From an uncultured Mailhella sp. (lineage in GTDB: Bacteria; Desulfobacterota; Desulfovibrionia; Desulfovibrionales; Desulfovibrionaceae): a stretch of DNA of 64,000 bases. The DNA lies in the NCBI GenBank assembly GCA_910578585.1, contig CAJTRG010000009.1, positions 36,925-100,924 of the forward strand. The letters are read 5' to 3'. The notes beneath the pieces were generated by a model. The model did no database searches. It was given only the letters and a program-made list of their open reading frames with translations, and was not told the origin of the DNA. Position numbers and translations under genes: made by a program. Of the stretch, positions 16,486-25,179 are shown piece after piece. The first letter of the stretch is position 1, and every line of letters begins with the position of its first letter.

Positions 16486-17521
16486 CAATATTTTGGCAGT
16501 GGACGCAATGGGAGGCGATTATGGTCCTTCCGTTGTTGTCCCTGGAGCTTTAGCTGCAGCTCAAAAGTGTGGAGCAAAAGTTATTCTTGTGGGTATTGAA
16601 AGTTCCATTCAAGAAGTACTTGACACACTTCCCGAAAATTTGAAACAGACAGACTTTTCCATTCTCCATGCTTCTCAAGTTGTGGAAATGAATGAAAAGC
16701 CTTCTGATATTTTACGTCAAAAGAAAGATTCCTCTATTCAGGTTGCTTGCAGACTTGTGAAAGAGGGTCAGGCTCAGGCTGTTATCAGTGCTGGGCATTC
16801 TGGTGCTTGTGTAGCATGCGGTATGTTCATTATTGGAAGAATTCCCGGTGTTGAACGTCCATGCCTTGCTACTATTATGCCGTCTAAAACTACACCTCGT
16901 CTTATTTTGGATGTGGGCGCCAATATTGAGTGCAAACCCTATTATCTTTTCCAATTTGGATTAATGGGGTCTGCTTTTGTGCGTGATATTTTAGGATATG
17001 AAAATCCTCGCGTTGGTATTTTGAGTATTGGTGAAGAAGAAGGCAAGGGCACAAGCACTGTTAAAGAAGCTTATGATTTATTGAAAGCTGCCAATAATCT
17101 TAATTTTGTTGGCAACGTTGAAGGCCGTGATATTTTCATTGGTGATGTTGATGTTGTTGTGTGTGACGGCTTTGTTGGCAACGTTGCACTCAAATTGAGT
17201 GAAGGGCTCGCTCTTTCTCTTATTGATATTTTAAAAGAAGAATTGCTTGATAATGGCCTTATGCCAAAAATTGGTGCCTTTTTAGCGAAAAAAGCCTTCA
17301 AAAGTTTAAAGAAAAAGATTGATTATGCTGAATACGGCGGTGCACCTCTTTTAGGATTACAGGGCATCAGTTTTGTCTGCCATGGTTCCAGCAATGCAAA
17401 AGCTATTGAAAATGCTGTCTTAATGGCAAATACCTATATTGAAAAAGATACTCACAATCGTCTTCTTGCAATTCTCAAAGAAAATGAAGAATTAACGAGT
17501 TTTGCCCGTTCCTCTGTGTAA
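16475..17521 (+). CDS. plsX: Phosphate acyltransferase PlsX
   Basis: 348 residues. It converts acyl-ACP to acyl-phosphate for phosphatidic acid synthesis and acts as a peripheral membrane enzyme. The N-terminal AVDAMGGDYGP (about 8-18) is diagnostic. Further conserved stretches are VISAGHSGACVACGMFIIGRIPG near 109-131, LLDVGAN-like ILDVGANIECKP near 146 and YAEYGGAPLLG near 285. The start overlaps the end of rpmF by 11 nt. Confidence 0.97.
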   Translation: MKNSNILAVDAMGGDYGPSVVVPGALAAAQKCGAKVILVGIESSIQEVLDTLPENLKQTDFSILHASQVVEMNEKPSDILRQKKDSSIQVACRLVKEGQAQAVISAGHSGACVACGMFIIGRIPGVERPCLATIMPSKTTPRLILDVGANIECKPYYLFQFGLMGSAFVRDILGYENPRVGILSIGEEEGKGTSTVKEAYDLLKAANNLNFVGNVEGRDIFIGDVDVVVCDGFVGNVALKLSEGLALSLIDILKEELLDNGLMPKIGAFLAKKAFKSLKKKIDYAEYGGAPLLGLQGISFVCHGSSNAKAIENAVLMANTYIEKDTHNRLLAILKENEELTSFARSSV

Positions 17522-17533
17522 TTTCCTCTCATT

Positions 17534-18556
17534 ATGAATGTTAATTGCCATATTTCCGGACTTGGCGTAAGTGTGCCTGAACATACCCTGACGAATCAGG
17601 ATTTGGAAAAAATCATGGATACCAGTGATGAATGGATTGTTACACGCACTGGTATTAAAAATCGTCACATTGTTCAAGATAATGAAAATATTTCTGATTA
17701 TGCTTTTCTTGCCGCAGTCAAGGCAATGGATGAAGCAAAAATTACTCCTTCGCAAATTACCCATCTTTTAGTTGCAACCTGCACGCCTGAGACTCTTTCC
17801 CCCAGCATGTCTTGTATTATTGCCCAAAAACTTGGGCTCTCCAGTTATTCCGGTTTGCAGCTTATTTCTCCCAATTCTCAAAGTTTGGTTTGTTTTGACT
17901 TTAATGCTGCCTGTTCCGGCTTTGTCTATGGACTGGAACTTGCCCGAGCCTTTTTAGCGTTAAATACCGACGCGGTAATTTTACTGATTACTGCTGAATG
18001 TCTTTCCAGACGCATGAATTATCAGGATAGAACCACCAGTGTTTTATTCGGCGATGCCGCTGGGGCGTGCATTATTCAGGCAAAAGGCAATGCCCTTTTT
18101 CATGTTCTTGATGTTTCCATTGGCGCGGACGGCGATTATAAGGATTTAATCCGTATTGGCGGCGGCACGGATAAAAAGGTTCAGGTTGGAGATAGTATTT
18201 CCGAAGATTTCTTTCTTGCCATGCAGGGCAGAGAAGTATTTAAACAGGCTGTGCGCGGCATGGAGCAGGAAAGTTTAAAATTATTGCAAAAAAATAATTT
18301 GGGCGTTGAGGATATTGATTTATTTATTGCGCATCAGGCAAATTTACGGATTATTGAAGCAGTGCGCGAGCGCTTGGGGCTTTCCGAAGAAAAAGTTTTT
18401 ACTAACTTGGAAAAATACGGCAATACATCAGCAACATCCATTCTTTTAGCAATGGCAGAGGCAAGGGAACAAGGCTTATTCAAAACCGGACAAAAAACAT
18501 TGTTAACTGCTTTTGGGGCAGGACTGACTTGGGGATCAGCGCTTCTTTCCTCATAA
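17534..18556 (+). CDS. fabH: 3-oxoacyl-ACP synthase III
   Basis: 340 residues. It condenses acetyl-CoA with malonyl-ACP to start fatty acid synthesis. The catalytic triad is visible: Cys in NAACSGFVYGLELA near 122-135, His in IAHQANLRI near 260 and Asn in YGNTSATSILLA near 290-300. The loop before the catalytic Cys (about 100-118) is longer than in E. coli FabH. No Shine-Dalgarno is seen in the 12 nt between the plsX stop and this ATG, so it may depend on coupling to plsX translation. Confidence 0.95.
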   Translation: MNVNCHISGLGVSVPEHTLTNQDLEKIMDTSDEWIVTRTGIKNRHIVQDNENISDYAFLAAVKAMDEAKITPSQITHLLVATCTPETLSPSMSCIIAQKLGLSSYSGLQLISPNSQSLVCFDFNAACSGFVYGLELARAFLALNTDAVILLITAECLSRRMNYQDRTTSVLFGDAAGACIIQAKGNALFHVLDVSIGADGDYKDLIRIGGGTDKKVQVGDSISEDFFLAMQGREVFKQAVRGMEQESLKLLQKNNLGVEDIDLFIAHQANLRIIEAVRERLGLSEEKVFTNLEKYGNTSATSILLAMAEAREQGLFKTGQKTLLTAFGAGLTWGSALLSS

Positions 18557-18597
18557 AATGCTGTTTGTCAAAAATTTTGAATTCGTCAAATTTTAGC

Positions 18598-18626
18598 TTG
18601 AAAAAATATCAAAACTGTTTTAATAT
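18598..18626 (+). promoter_or_regulatory. Candidate promoter of fabG-acpP
   Basis: TTGAAA at 18598-18603 and TAATAT at 18621-18626 are separated by 17 nt, in the 102-nt gap between fabH and fabG. Confidence 0.45.
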
Positions 18627-18658
18627 TTGCAAATAAATTGACATTGTAGAGTATAATT

Positions 18659-19405
18659 ATGAGTAATGAATTGGTTTCTACAGCTTTAGTTACAGGCGCA
18701 TCACGGGGCATTGGCAAAGCAATTGCTCTTACGCTTGCTAAAGACGGTTTTCAAGTTTATCTTACCTATGTTTCAAAACCACAAGAAGCAGAAAATGTTG
18801 TGCAGGAAATTATTTCTCAGGGAGGAAAAGCCAAAGCATTTTGCCTGAACGTTGGCGACAGCGAGGCTGTTGGCAAATTCTTCCATGAAGAAATTAAAGA
18901 TAAAGTCCGTTTAGATGTTTTAGTCAATAATGCAGGCATTACCAAAGACGGTCTCATTCTTCGCATGAAAGATGAAGATTTTAATGCTGTTATTGACATC
19001 AATTTAAAAGGGGCTTTTACCTGTCTTAGAGAAGCAACAAAAATAATGGCAAAACAACGTTTTGGACGTGTTGTGAATATTGTTTCTGTTGTTGGTCTTA
19101 TGGGCAATGCTGGTCAAGCTAACTATGCTGCTGCAAAAGCAGGTCTTATCGGTATTACAAAATCCGCTGCAAAAGAATTTGGCTCTCGTTCAATCACTGT
19201 CAATGCTGTTGCTCCCGGTTTTATTGAAACAGATATGACTGCAAAACTTCCTGAAGAAGTAAAAGCAAAATACGCTGAAGCTATTCCTTTGGGAATTTTT
19301 GGTTCTGTACAAAATGTTGCCGATGCTGTATCATTCTTAGCATCTGATAAAGCTTCCTATATTACTGGGCAAGTACTGTCGGTTAACGGTGGTCTCTATT
19401 GTTAA
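18659..19405 (+). CDS. fabG: 3-oxoacyl-ACP reductase
   Basis: 248 residues, a classical short-chain dehydrogenase that uses NADPH to reduce 3-oxoacyl-ACP. The cofactor motif GASRGIGKAIA is near 14-24, NNAG near 93, the catalytic Ser in IVSVVG near 143, and Tyr/Lys in NYAAAKAG near 155-162. The C-terminal YITGQVLSVNGGLY is typical. The Shine-Dalgarno is weak (GTAGAG). Confidence 0.96.
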   Translation: MSNELVSTALVTGASRGIGKAIALTLAKDGFQVYLTYVSKPQEAENVVQEIISQGGKAKAFCLNVGDSEAVGKFFHEEIKDKVRLDVLVNNAGITKDGLILRMKDEDFNAVIDINLKGAFTCLREATKIMAKQRFGRVVNIVSVVGLMGNAGQANYAAAKAGLIGITKSAAKEFGSRSITVNAVAPGFIETDMTAKLPEEVKAKYAEAIPLGIFGSVQNVADAVSFLASDKASYITGQVLSVNGGLYC

Positions 19406-19435
19406 CTAAAAAATAAAAACCCGTTTGGAGGGAAT

Positions 19436-19672
19436 ATGTCTGTTGAAGCAAAAATCAAAACAATTATTAAAGATCAATTAGGTGTTTCTGAAGAAGAAGT
19501 AAAAATGGACGCATCTTTCGTAGAAGATTTAGGTGCTGACTCCCTTGATCTTACCGAACTCATTATGGCTATGGAAGATGCCTTTGATTGCGAAATTAAA
19601 GACGAAGATGCACAAAAGATTTTAAAAGTACAAGACGCTATCGACTACGTAAAGAAACACGTAGGTGAATAA
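19436..19672 (+). CDS. acpP: Acyl carrier protein
   Basis: 78 residues, acidic. The phosphopantetheine attachment Ser is in GADSLDLTELIMAMED (about 34-49). It carries growing acyl chains for the Fab enzymes and PlsX. GGAGGG lies before the ATG. A strong terminator follows, so fabF probably has its own transcript or is expressed by partial read-through. Confidence 0.98.
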   Translation: MSVEAKIKTIIKDQLGVSEEEVKMDASFVEDLGADSLDLTELIMAMEDAFDCEIKDEDAQKILKVQDAIDYVKKHVGE

Positions 19673-19677
19673 TTTCA

Positions 19678-19705
19678 GAGAGGACGTCTTGGACGTCCTC
19701 TTTTT
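19678..19705 (+). terminator. Terminator between acpP and fabF
   Basis: GAGGACGTC / GACGTCCTC with a short loop, followed by five T. Confidence 0.85.
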
Positions 19706-19731
19706 ATACTAAAAAGTAATAAGGATATAAG

Positions 19732-20979
19732 ATGTCTAGAAAACGTGTTGTCGTTACAGGTATTTCTGCCATTACTCCCTTGGGACTTGATGTCAAAAGC
19801 ACATGGGAAGGAATTTTAGCAGGTAAATCTGGTATTAAAAAAATTACAAGCTTTGATACCACTGGTTTTGATACTGATATTGCAGGAGAAATTCCTGATT
19901 TTAATCCAGATACTTATATTCCTGCAAAACAAAGCAAACGCATGGATAGATTTGTTCAGCTTTCTGTTTGTGCAGCAATGCAGCTTATGGAAAATTCAGG
20001 CTACAAAGTAACTGAAGAAAATGCTGAAAAATTAGGCGTAATTATCGGGGTTGGTCTTGGTGGTTTGGCAACTATTGAAACATTCCACTCAAAACTTTTG
20101 GATGCAGGTCCTTCCCGTGTTTCACCTTTCTATATCCCCATGCTTATTTCCAATATGGCACCAGGCCAAATTGCTATTATGACAGGAGCAAAAGGCCCTA
20201 ACTACGTGCTTACCAGTGCCTGTGCTTCTGCTACCCACTCTATTGGGGCTGCTTACACTGAAATTGTCATGGGCCGCTGCGATGCCATGATTACCGGCGG
20301 GGCTGAATCTACCATTACCCCAATGGGTATTTCCGGCTTTACTTCCATGAAAGCTCTCTGCACCAAGTATAATGATACGCCTGAAAAAGCTTCTCGTCCT
20401 TTTGATAAGGAACGTGCGGGCTTTGTGATGGGTGAAGGTGCCGGGCTCCTTCTTTTGGAAAGCCTTGACAGTGCTCTGGCCCGCGGTGCGCATGTTTATG
20501 CTGAAGTTGTTGGCTTTGGTGCTTCTGATGATGCAAACCACATGGTTGCGCCTCTTGAATCAGGTGCCGGTATGGCTCTTTCCATGAAGCGTGCATTACA
20601 GGATGCAAATGTTGCACCAAGTGAAATTGACAGCATCAATGCCCATGGAACTTCAACCCATGCCAATGATGAAGCTGAAACAAAAGCTATCAAAGATGTT
20701 TTTGGCGACCATGCTAAAGATATTGCCATTGTTTCCAATAAATCCCAACTTGGGCATTTACTGGGTGCAGCCGGCGGTGTTGAAAGTGTTATTTCTGTGC
20801 TGACTCTTGAAAGCGGTACTGTTCCTGGAACTATCAATCTTGAAAATCCAGACCCAATGTGCGATTTAAATTATATGCCTCATGGGCCGAAGAAGCTTGA
20901 TCCAAAATATGTGCTTTGCAGTAATTTCGGCTTTGGCGGTACCAATGCAAGCATGCTTTATAAACGTTATGAAGCATAA
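19732..20979 (+). CDS. fabF: 3-oxoacyl-ACP synthase II
   Basis: 415 residues. It elongates acyl-ACP with malonyl-ACP. Catalytic Cys is in TSACASATHSI near 163-173, with His in NAHGTSTHANDEAE near 304 and a second His in NKSQLGHLLGAAGGVE near 336-351. The N-terminus RKRVVVTGISAITPLG is typical. AAGGATATAAG precedes the ATG. It is bounded by terminators on both sides. Confidence 0.97.
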   Translation: MSRKRVVVTGISAITPLGLDVKSTWEGILAGKSGIKKITSFDTTGFDTDIAGEIPDFNPDTYIPAKQSKRMDRFVQLSVCAAMQLMENSGYKVTEENAEKLGVIIGVGLGGLATIETFHSKLLDAGPSRVSPFYIPMLISNMAPGQIAIMTGAKGPNYVLTSACASATHSIGAAYTEIVMGRCDAMITGGAESTITPMGISGFTSMKALCTKYNDTPEKASRPFDKERAGFVMGEGAGLLLLESLDSALARGAHVYAEVVGFGASDDANHMVAPLESGAGMALSMKRALQDANVAPSEIDSINAHGTSTHANDEAETKAIKDVFGDHAKDIAIVSNKSQLGHLLGAAGGVESVISVLTLESGTVPGTINLENPDPMCDLNYMPHGPKKLDPKYVLCSNFGFGGTNASMLYKRYEA

Positions 20980-21002
20980 TTTTTATTGCTAAATTTTTCA
21001 TT

Positions 21003-21040
21003 AAACGCTATAAATGAGTTTCTTCGTTTATAGCGTTTTT
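21003..21040 (+). terminator. Terminator of fabF
   Basis: AAACGCTATAAA / TTTATAGCGTTT with a 12-nt loop, then T-run. Confidence 0.8.
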
Positions 21041-21066
21041 CTTTAATATTTATTAGGAGTTTAGCC

Positions 21067-22317
21067 ATGCAAAACATTATTTCCCAAGACCCACGAGTTG
21101 CGGAAGCCATTTACAATGAAAACAGAAGACAAGTGACCAAATTGGAATTGATTGCTTCTGAAAACTTTGTTTCCAATGCTGTTCGTGAAGCTCAAGGTTC
21201 TATTTTAACCCATAAATATGCTGAAGGCTATCCTTCCAAACGCTATTATGGCGGCTGTGAATATGTTGATATTCCAGAAATGATTGCTCAGGAACGCGCA
21301 ATGCAGATTTTTGGCTGCAACTATGTCAACGTACAGCCTCACTCCGGCAGCCAGGCAAATATGGGTGCGTATTTTGCCATTGCTAAACCTGGGGATACTA
21401 TTTTAGGTATGGATTTGTCCCATGGCGGTCACCTGACCCACGGCAGTCCTGTAAACTTTTCCGGTAAGCTTTTCAATATCATCTCTTACGGCGTTGATAA
21501 GGAAACCGGCAGAATTGATTATGATAAATTAGAAGAAATTGCCAACGAAAAGAAACCGCAGGTTATTGTTGCAGGGGCAAGTGCCTATTCCCGTATCATT
21601 GATTTTGAACGCTTCCGTAAAATTGCTGACAGCGTTGGCGCAAAACTGATGGTTGATATGGCTCACATTGCAGGGCTTGTTGCTGCCGGACTTCATCCAT
21701 CCCCAGTGCCTCATGCTCATATTACCACAACCACAACCCACAAAACATTGCGTGGTCCTCGTGGCGGTATGATTTTAGCAAACAGCACCGAAGAAAACAA
21801 TATGGCTAAAACAATCAACAGCCAAATCTTCCCCGGTATCCAGGGCGGCCCATTAATGCATGTTATTGCAGCAAAAGCTGTTGCTTTTGGTGAAGCACAG
21901 CGCCCAGAATTTATTGAATATCAAAAGCAAGTTCTCAAAAATGCAAGCCACCTTGCAAAACGCTTGCTTGACGCTGGCTATGATATTGTTTCCGGCGGCA
22001 CAGACAACCATTTAATGCTTTTAGACCTGACTAACAAAGACATTACCGGCAAAGACGCTGAACACGCTCTGGACAAGGCAGGCATTACAGTCAATAAAAA
22101 TACTGTTCCTTTTGAAACCCGTTCCCCATTTGTCACCAGTGGGGTTCGTATAGGTACTCCTGCTCTCACCACCCGCGGCATGAAAGAAAAAGAAATGGAT
22201 CAGGTTGCTGAATGGATTATTGACGTCCTTGCTCATGTCAGTGACGACGCACATTTGGAAAAAATTAACCATGCTGTTGCTGACTTTGCCAGCCGCTTCC
22301 CATTGTTTGCATATTAA
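21067..22317 (+). CDS. glyA: Serine hydroxymethyltransferase
   Basis: 416 residues, full length. It interconverts serine + tetrahydrofolate and glycine + 5,10-methylene-THF. The PLP-binding Lys is in TTTTHKTLRGPRGG near 222-235. Other conserved stretches are ELIASENFVS near 27, GYPSKRYYGGCEYVD near 53 and HGGHLTHGSPVNFSG near 121. AGGAGT is upstream of the ATG. Followed by a hairpin-rich spacer. Confidence 0.98.
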   Translation: MQNIISQDPRVAEAIYNENRRQVTKLELIASENFVSNAVREAQGSILTHKYAEGYPSKRYYGGCEYVDIPEMIAQERAMQIFGCNYVNVQPHSGSQANMGAYFAIAKPGDTILGMDLSHGGHLTHGSPVNFSGKLFNIISYGVDKETGRIDYDKLEEIANEKKPQVIVAGASAYSRIIDFERFRKIADSVGAKLMVDMAHIAGLVAAGLHPSPVPHAHITTTTTHKTLRGPRGGMILANSTEENNMAKTINSQIFPGIQGGPLMHVIAAKAVAFGEAQRPEFIEYQKQVLKNASHLAKRLLDAGYDIVSGGTDNHLMLLDLTNKDITGKDAEHALDKAGITVNKNTVPFETRSPFVTSGVRIGTPALTTRGMKEKEMDQVAEWIIDVLAHVSDDAHLEKINHAVADFASRFPLFAY

Positions 22318-22336
22318 TTTTTATTTTTCTTTTTTT

Positions 22337-22361
22337 CTTGGGGGAGATTATCTCCCCCAAG
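22337..22361. repeat. Intergenic hairpin, type B copy 1
   Basis: A perfect 11-bp stem CTTGGGGGAGA / TCTCCCCCAAG with a 3-nt loop. It is preceded by a T-rich tract of the same kind as copies 2 (44155) and 3 (57976). The T-run lies before, not after, the stem, so this is not a classical terminator. Confidence 0.6.
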
Positions 22362-22395
22362 AAAAATCAAGTAAACCCTTTCGGGCTTGATTTTT
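22362..22395 (+). terminator. Probable glyA terminator
   Basis: AAAAATCAAG / CTTGATTTTT with an inner CCC/GGG pair and a 4-nt loop. The stem ends in five T. Confidence 0.6.
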
Positions 22396-22414
22396 CCAGG
22401 ACGATAACTTTTTA

Positions 22415-22458
22415 ACGTATTGTAGGCTTTTTATGGCTTCGCCATGCCAACAATACGT
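22415..22458. repeat. Inverted repeat with nested hairpin
   Basis: ACGTATTGT / ACAATACGT outer arms enclose ATGGC-TTC-GCCAT. No run of T follows on either strand. Function unknown. Confidence 0.55.
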
Positions 22459-22483
22459 AAAAAAGCCCAAACCCCCTAAACGC

Positions 22484-22517
22484 AAAACCGTTATGAGTTT
22501 ACACTCATAACGGTTTT
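22484..22517. repeat. Perfect hairpin, type C copy 2
   Basis: A 15-bp perfect stem AAAACCGTTATGAGT / ACTCATAACGGTTTT with a TTAC loop. The arm is identical to that at 123-137. Confidence 0.7.
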
Positions 22518-22562
22518 GTTGTATGAAGGGATTCGGTAACAAATTAGTAATAATCCCAAAAG

Positions 22563-22691
22563 ATTAAAAAGTTTTGTAAAGATGTGCAGGGGAAGAAACT
22601 TTTTCAGCCACCGAAGGCGACGAAGTCGTTTCTGTTTGCGAGGAACGAGCAATTACAGAAATGGACAGCAGAGATAAAGTTTTTCCCCTGC
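22563..22691 (-). repeat. Intergenic element A copy 1, with inserted loop
   Basis: Read on the minus strand this is the same element as at 49540 and 58143: stem arms GCAGGGG...AAACTTT / AAAGTTT...CCCCTGC followed by a tail ending CAAAACTTTTTAAT. In the other two copies the loop is a few nt; here about 70 nt lie inside it, with their own short stems (CGAC-GAA-GTCG, TTTCTGT...ACAGAAA). It lies just 3' of the Lon-like gene. Confidence 0.6.
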
Positions 22692-22734
22692 ATAAAAGTT
22701 CTCAATAATTAATGGAAATGCTTTAGTGCAGAAG

Positions 22735-25179
22735 TTATTTGCTTTTTTCTTTCCTTTTGCGGGTTTTGAAAGAGTTTTCAGCAAGCCAGCCCAGTTCATG
22801 CAATTCAAAATCAACTGTATGGAACAGGGTATTTTTAGGGAAATTGCCATTTTTGGTACGTTTACCAGCAGGAATACCCGTCAGAAGTTCCAGAGCTTCT
22901 GAGATATGGCTGACAGGGTAAATGGCGAACATACCGTTTTCAACAGCATTGCGCACTTTTTCATTGAGCATAAGATGTTCAATATTATCCTTGGGAATAA
23001 TAACGCCTTGTTTGCCGGTCAGTCCGCGCTGTTCGCAAAGTTTGAAAAATCCTTCAATTTTTCTGGTTACGCCGCCAACTGCCATAATATCACCAGCCTG
23101 GCTGACAGCACCGGTCATGGCAAAGCTCAGATTGATAGGTATTTTGGAAATAGCAGAGAGCAGAGCAACAAGTTCAGCTCCGGAAGCAGAGTCGCCTTCA
23201 ATGCCGTTATAACTTTGTTCAAAGCAGAGACTTCCTGCCAAAACAAGAGGTTTATTTTGAGCAAATTGGGATACCAAATAGCTTTTCAAAATCATCATGG
23301 CCTTGGTATGGATAGGTCCTGCCATTTCTGATTCGCGTTCAAGGTCAATAATGCCGCCGTGTCCAACGCCAACCGTACAAGAAATTTGATGAGGAAGACC
23401 AAATTCAAATTGTCCGGCAGTGGTAACAGACAAGCCGTTAACACGGCCAATTGCAGAACCGGAGGTTTGGATTTTAATAATATCTCTATTATATTCTTCC
23501 ATGAAAAGTTCTTCAATGTAGGCTGAGCGGTGCATTTTTTCATTGTAGGCCTTATAGATATATTCTCGGTCTACAATTTCTTTATTATCAATGCTTGCAA
23601 GGGCAGAAGCCTCAATCATGGTTTCGCGGATAAGCGGGAATTTCAGCGTAATCTTGGTATGGTCTTCGCAAACCAGGGTTGAATAGTCAACAAGTGTTGC
23701 CATGGCGCTTTTATCAAAAGGAAGAAGATTTGATTCTTCAATGATATGTGCAAGATTATGCAGCCATGCCTTGATATTGGGGGTGTTTCTTTCCGTATCA
23801 ATGCTCATTTGAGCTTTGATCTTGAACAGCTTGGAAAATCTGTCATCATTTTCAAGCAAGGTTTCATAAATATTGTCAGTACCAATAAGGATAACTTTTA
23901 AATCCAAATCAAGGGCTTGAGGAGAAAGGGTTTTGGTTTTGATGAGCTCATTGCTGTCATCTTCAACTTTGCTCTTTTGCGCGCGAAGCACACGCATAAG
24001 ACCGTCCCAAGCCGTTGGATGAGCAAGAAGATCTTCAATATGGAATGCTAAATAGCCGCCGTTTGCTCTATGCACAGAACCAGCTTTAATCAAGGTAAAG
24101 TTCGTGGAAAGAGCACCCATTTCAGATTCTCTTTCAATGCAGCCAAGTACATTGAAAAAGGTTGGGTGGCTTTCAAAAATAACAGGAGCACCTTTGAGTT
24201 TACTGTTATCCACAAAAAGATTGAGTTCATAGCGTGAAAGGCTGTTTTCCTGACTTGGAAGCGCTGGAATTGTAAGTTCTGCAAGGCTCAGCGGAATAGG
24301 CGTTTCTTTTGCAAGGAATAGATCCATGTTTTCAAGCATGTCTTTGTACATGTTTTCAAAGAACACGGTAACACTTTCTTCATAAATTCCTGCACGGCTG
24401 CAAAACTTTTCCTGGAAAGGAGTAAAGTATTTATGCAGAACATCAATCATTACTTCTTTATCCAGATCTTTTTGGCTTTGCTTATAATCGCGTTCTGCTT
24501 TGCTCAATTTCTTAATAACAGCGGTCATACTGTGGAGCAAATGATCGCTTTTGCGTTTTATGGCAGAACGAATATTGACATCCAGCATTTCAAAATCTTC
24601 ATCACTCAGGCGTTTTCCTTCAACAAGAGGATAAAGAGTCAGACTGCCTTGTTCGTCAATATCTAAATTAAAGCCTTGTTTTTCAGCAATAATATCCATT
24701 TCCTTAATAAAGGATTCGCGGATTTTTTGGAAATTGGATAAAAGAGCTTGTCTTTTCTTTTCGTAGGCGTGGGTTTCAAAGCGCAGCGGAATTTCTTTTT
24801 TGATTTGCTGTAAAATTTTTGCAATTTCCCGTTTTAAAACTTTGCCTTGCCCTGCAAGAACTTTCAATAAAATAGGATTGTCTTCGTTTTCAAAGTTATT
24901 GACATAGAGCAAATCAGGAGGAGTTTCTTTCTTGAGGGCAATAGGTTTCAAAAACTGGGAAAGCATGTAGGCTCTGCCAAGATCATTTTCTCCTGCCAAA
25001 TAGACATTGTAGCCATTATCTTTAATATTCAGCGCAAGGGTCAGAGCATTGACTGCTCGAGGCTGGGAAAAATCCTTCCGCAGGGTTTTGGGGATGTCAT
25101 TGCTGGTTTTCCATGGAATTTTGTTTGCGTCAAAAGAAGTGTAAAGTTTGCTTGATGGTAATGGGTTAATTTTACTCAT
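22735..25179 (-). CDS. Lon-like ATP-dependent protease (COG1067 type)
   Basis: 814 residues. The C-terminal third is a Lon-type Ser-Lys protease domain: catalytic Ser664 in GDSASGAEL and Lys707 in GGVTRKIEGFF, 43 residues apart as in Lon. The N-terminal two thirds matches the AAA module of non-classical Lon-like proteases (with an inserted coiled coil near 190-260). The phosphate-loop position (GENDLGRAYML, about 62-72) lacks the usual GKT/S, so ATP use there is doubtful. The middle segment has DRFSKLFKIKAQMS. It probably degrades selected or damaged proteins. It overlaps hemC by 4 nt (ATGA), so the two are co-translated. Confidence 0.85.
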   Translation of the reverse strand: MSKINPLPSSKLYTSFDANKIPWKTSNDIPKTLRKDFSQPRAVNALTLALNIKDNGYNVYLAGENDLGRAYMLSQFLKPIALKKETPPDLLYVNNFENEDNPILLKVLAGQGKVLKREIAKILQQIKKEIPLRFETHAYEKKRQALLSNFQKIRESFIKEMDIIAEKQGFNLDIDEQGSLTLYPLVEGKRLSDEDFEMLDVNIRSAIKRKSDHLLHSMTAVIKKLSKAERDYKQSQKDLDKEVMIDVLHKYFTPFQEKFCSRAGIYEESVTVFFENMYKDMLENMDLFLAKETPIPLSLAELTIPALPSQENSLSRYELNLFVDNSKLKGAPVIFESHPTFFNVLGCIERESEMGALSTNFTLIKAGSVHRANGGYLAFHIEDLLAHPTAWDGLMRVLRAQKSKVEDDSNELIKTKTLSPQALDLDLKVILIGTDNIYETLLENDDRFSKLFKIKAQMSIDTERNTPNIKAWLHNLAHIIEESNLLPFDKSAMATLVDYSTLVCEDHTKITLKFPLIRETMIEASALASIDNKEIVDREYIYKAYNEKMHRSAYIEELFMEEYNRDIIKIQTSGSAIGRVNGLSVTTAGQFEFGLPHQISCTVGVGHGGIIDLERESEMAGPIHTKAMMILKSYLVSQFAQNKPLVLAGSLCFEQSYNGIEGDSASGAELVALLSAISKIPINLSFAMTGAVSQAGDIMAVGGVTRKIEGFFKLCEQRGLTGKQGVIIPKDNIEHLMLNEKVRNAVENGMFAIYPVSHISEALELLTGIPAGKRTKNGNFPKNTLFHTVDFELHELGWLAENSFKTRKRKEKSK

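Noticed and set aside
18638..18657. TTGACA and TATAAT just before fabG
   Set aside because: The hexamers are only 8 nt apart and the -10 ends directly at the start codon; not a workable promoter.
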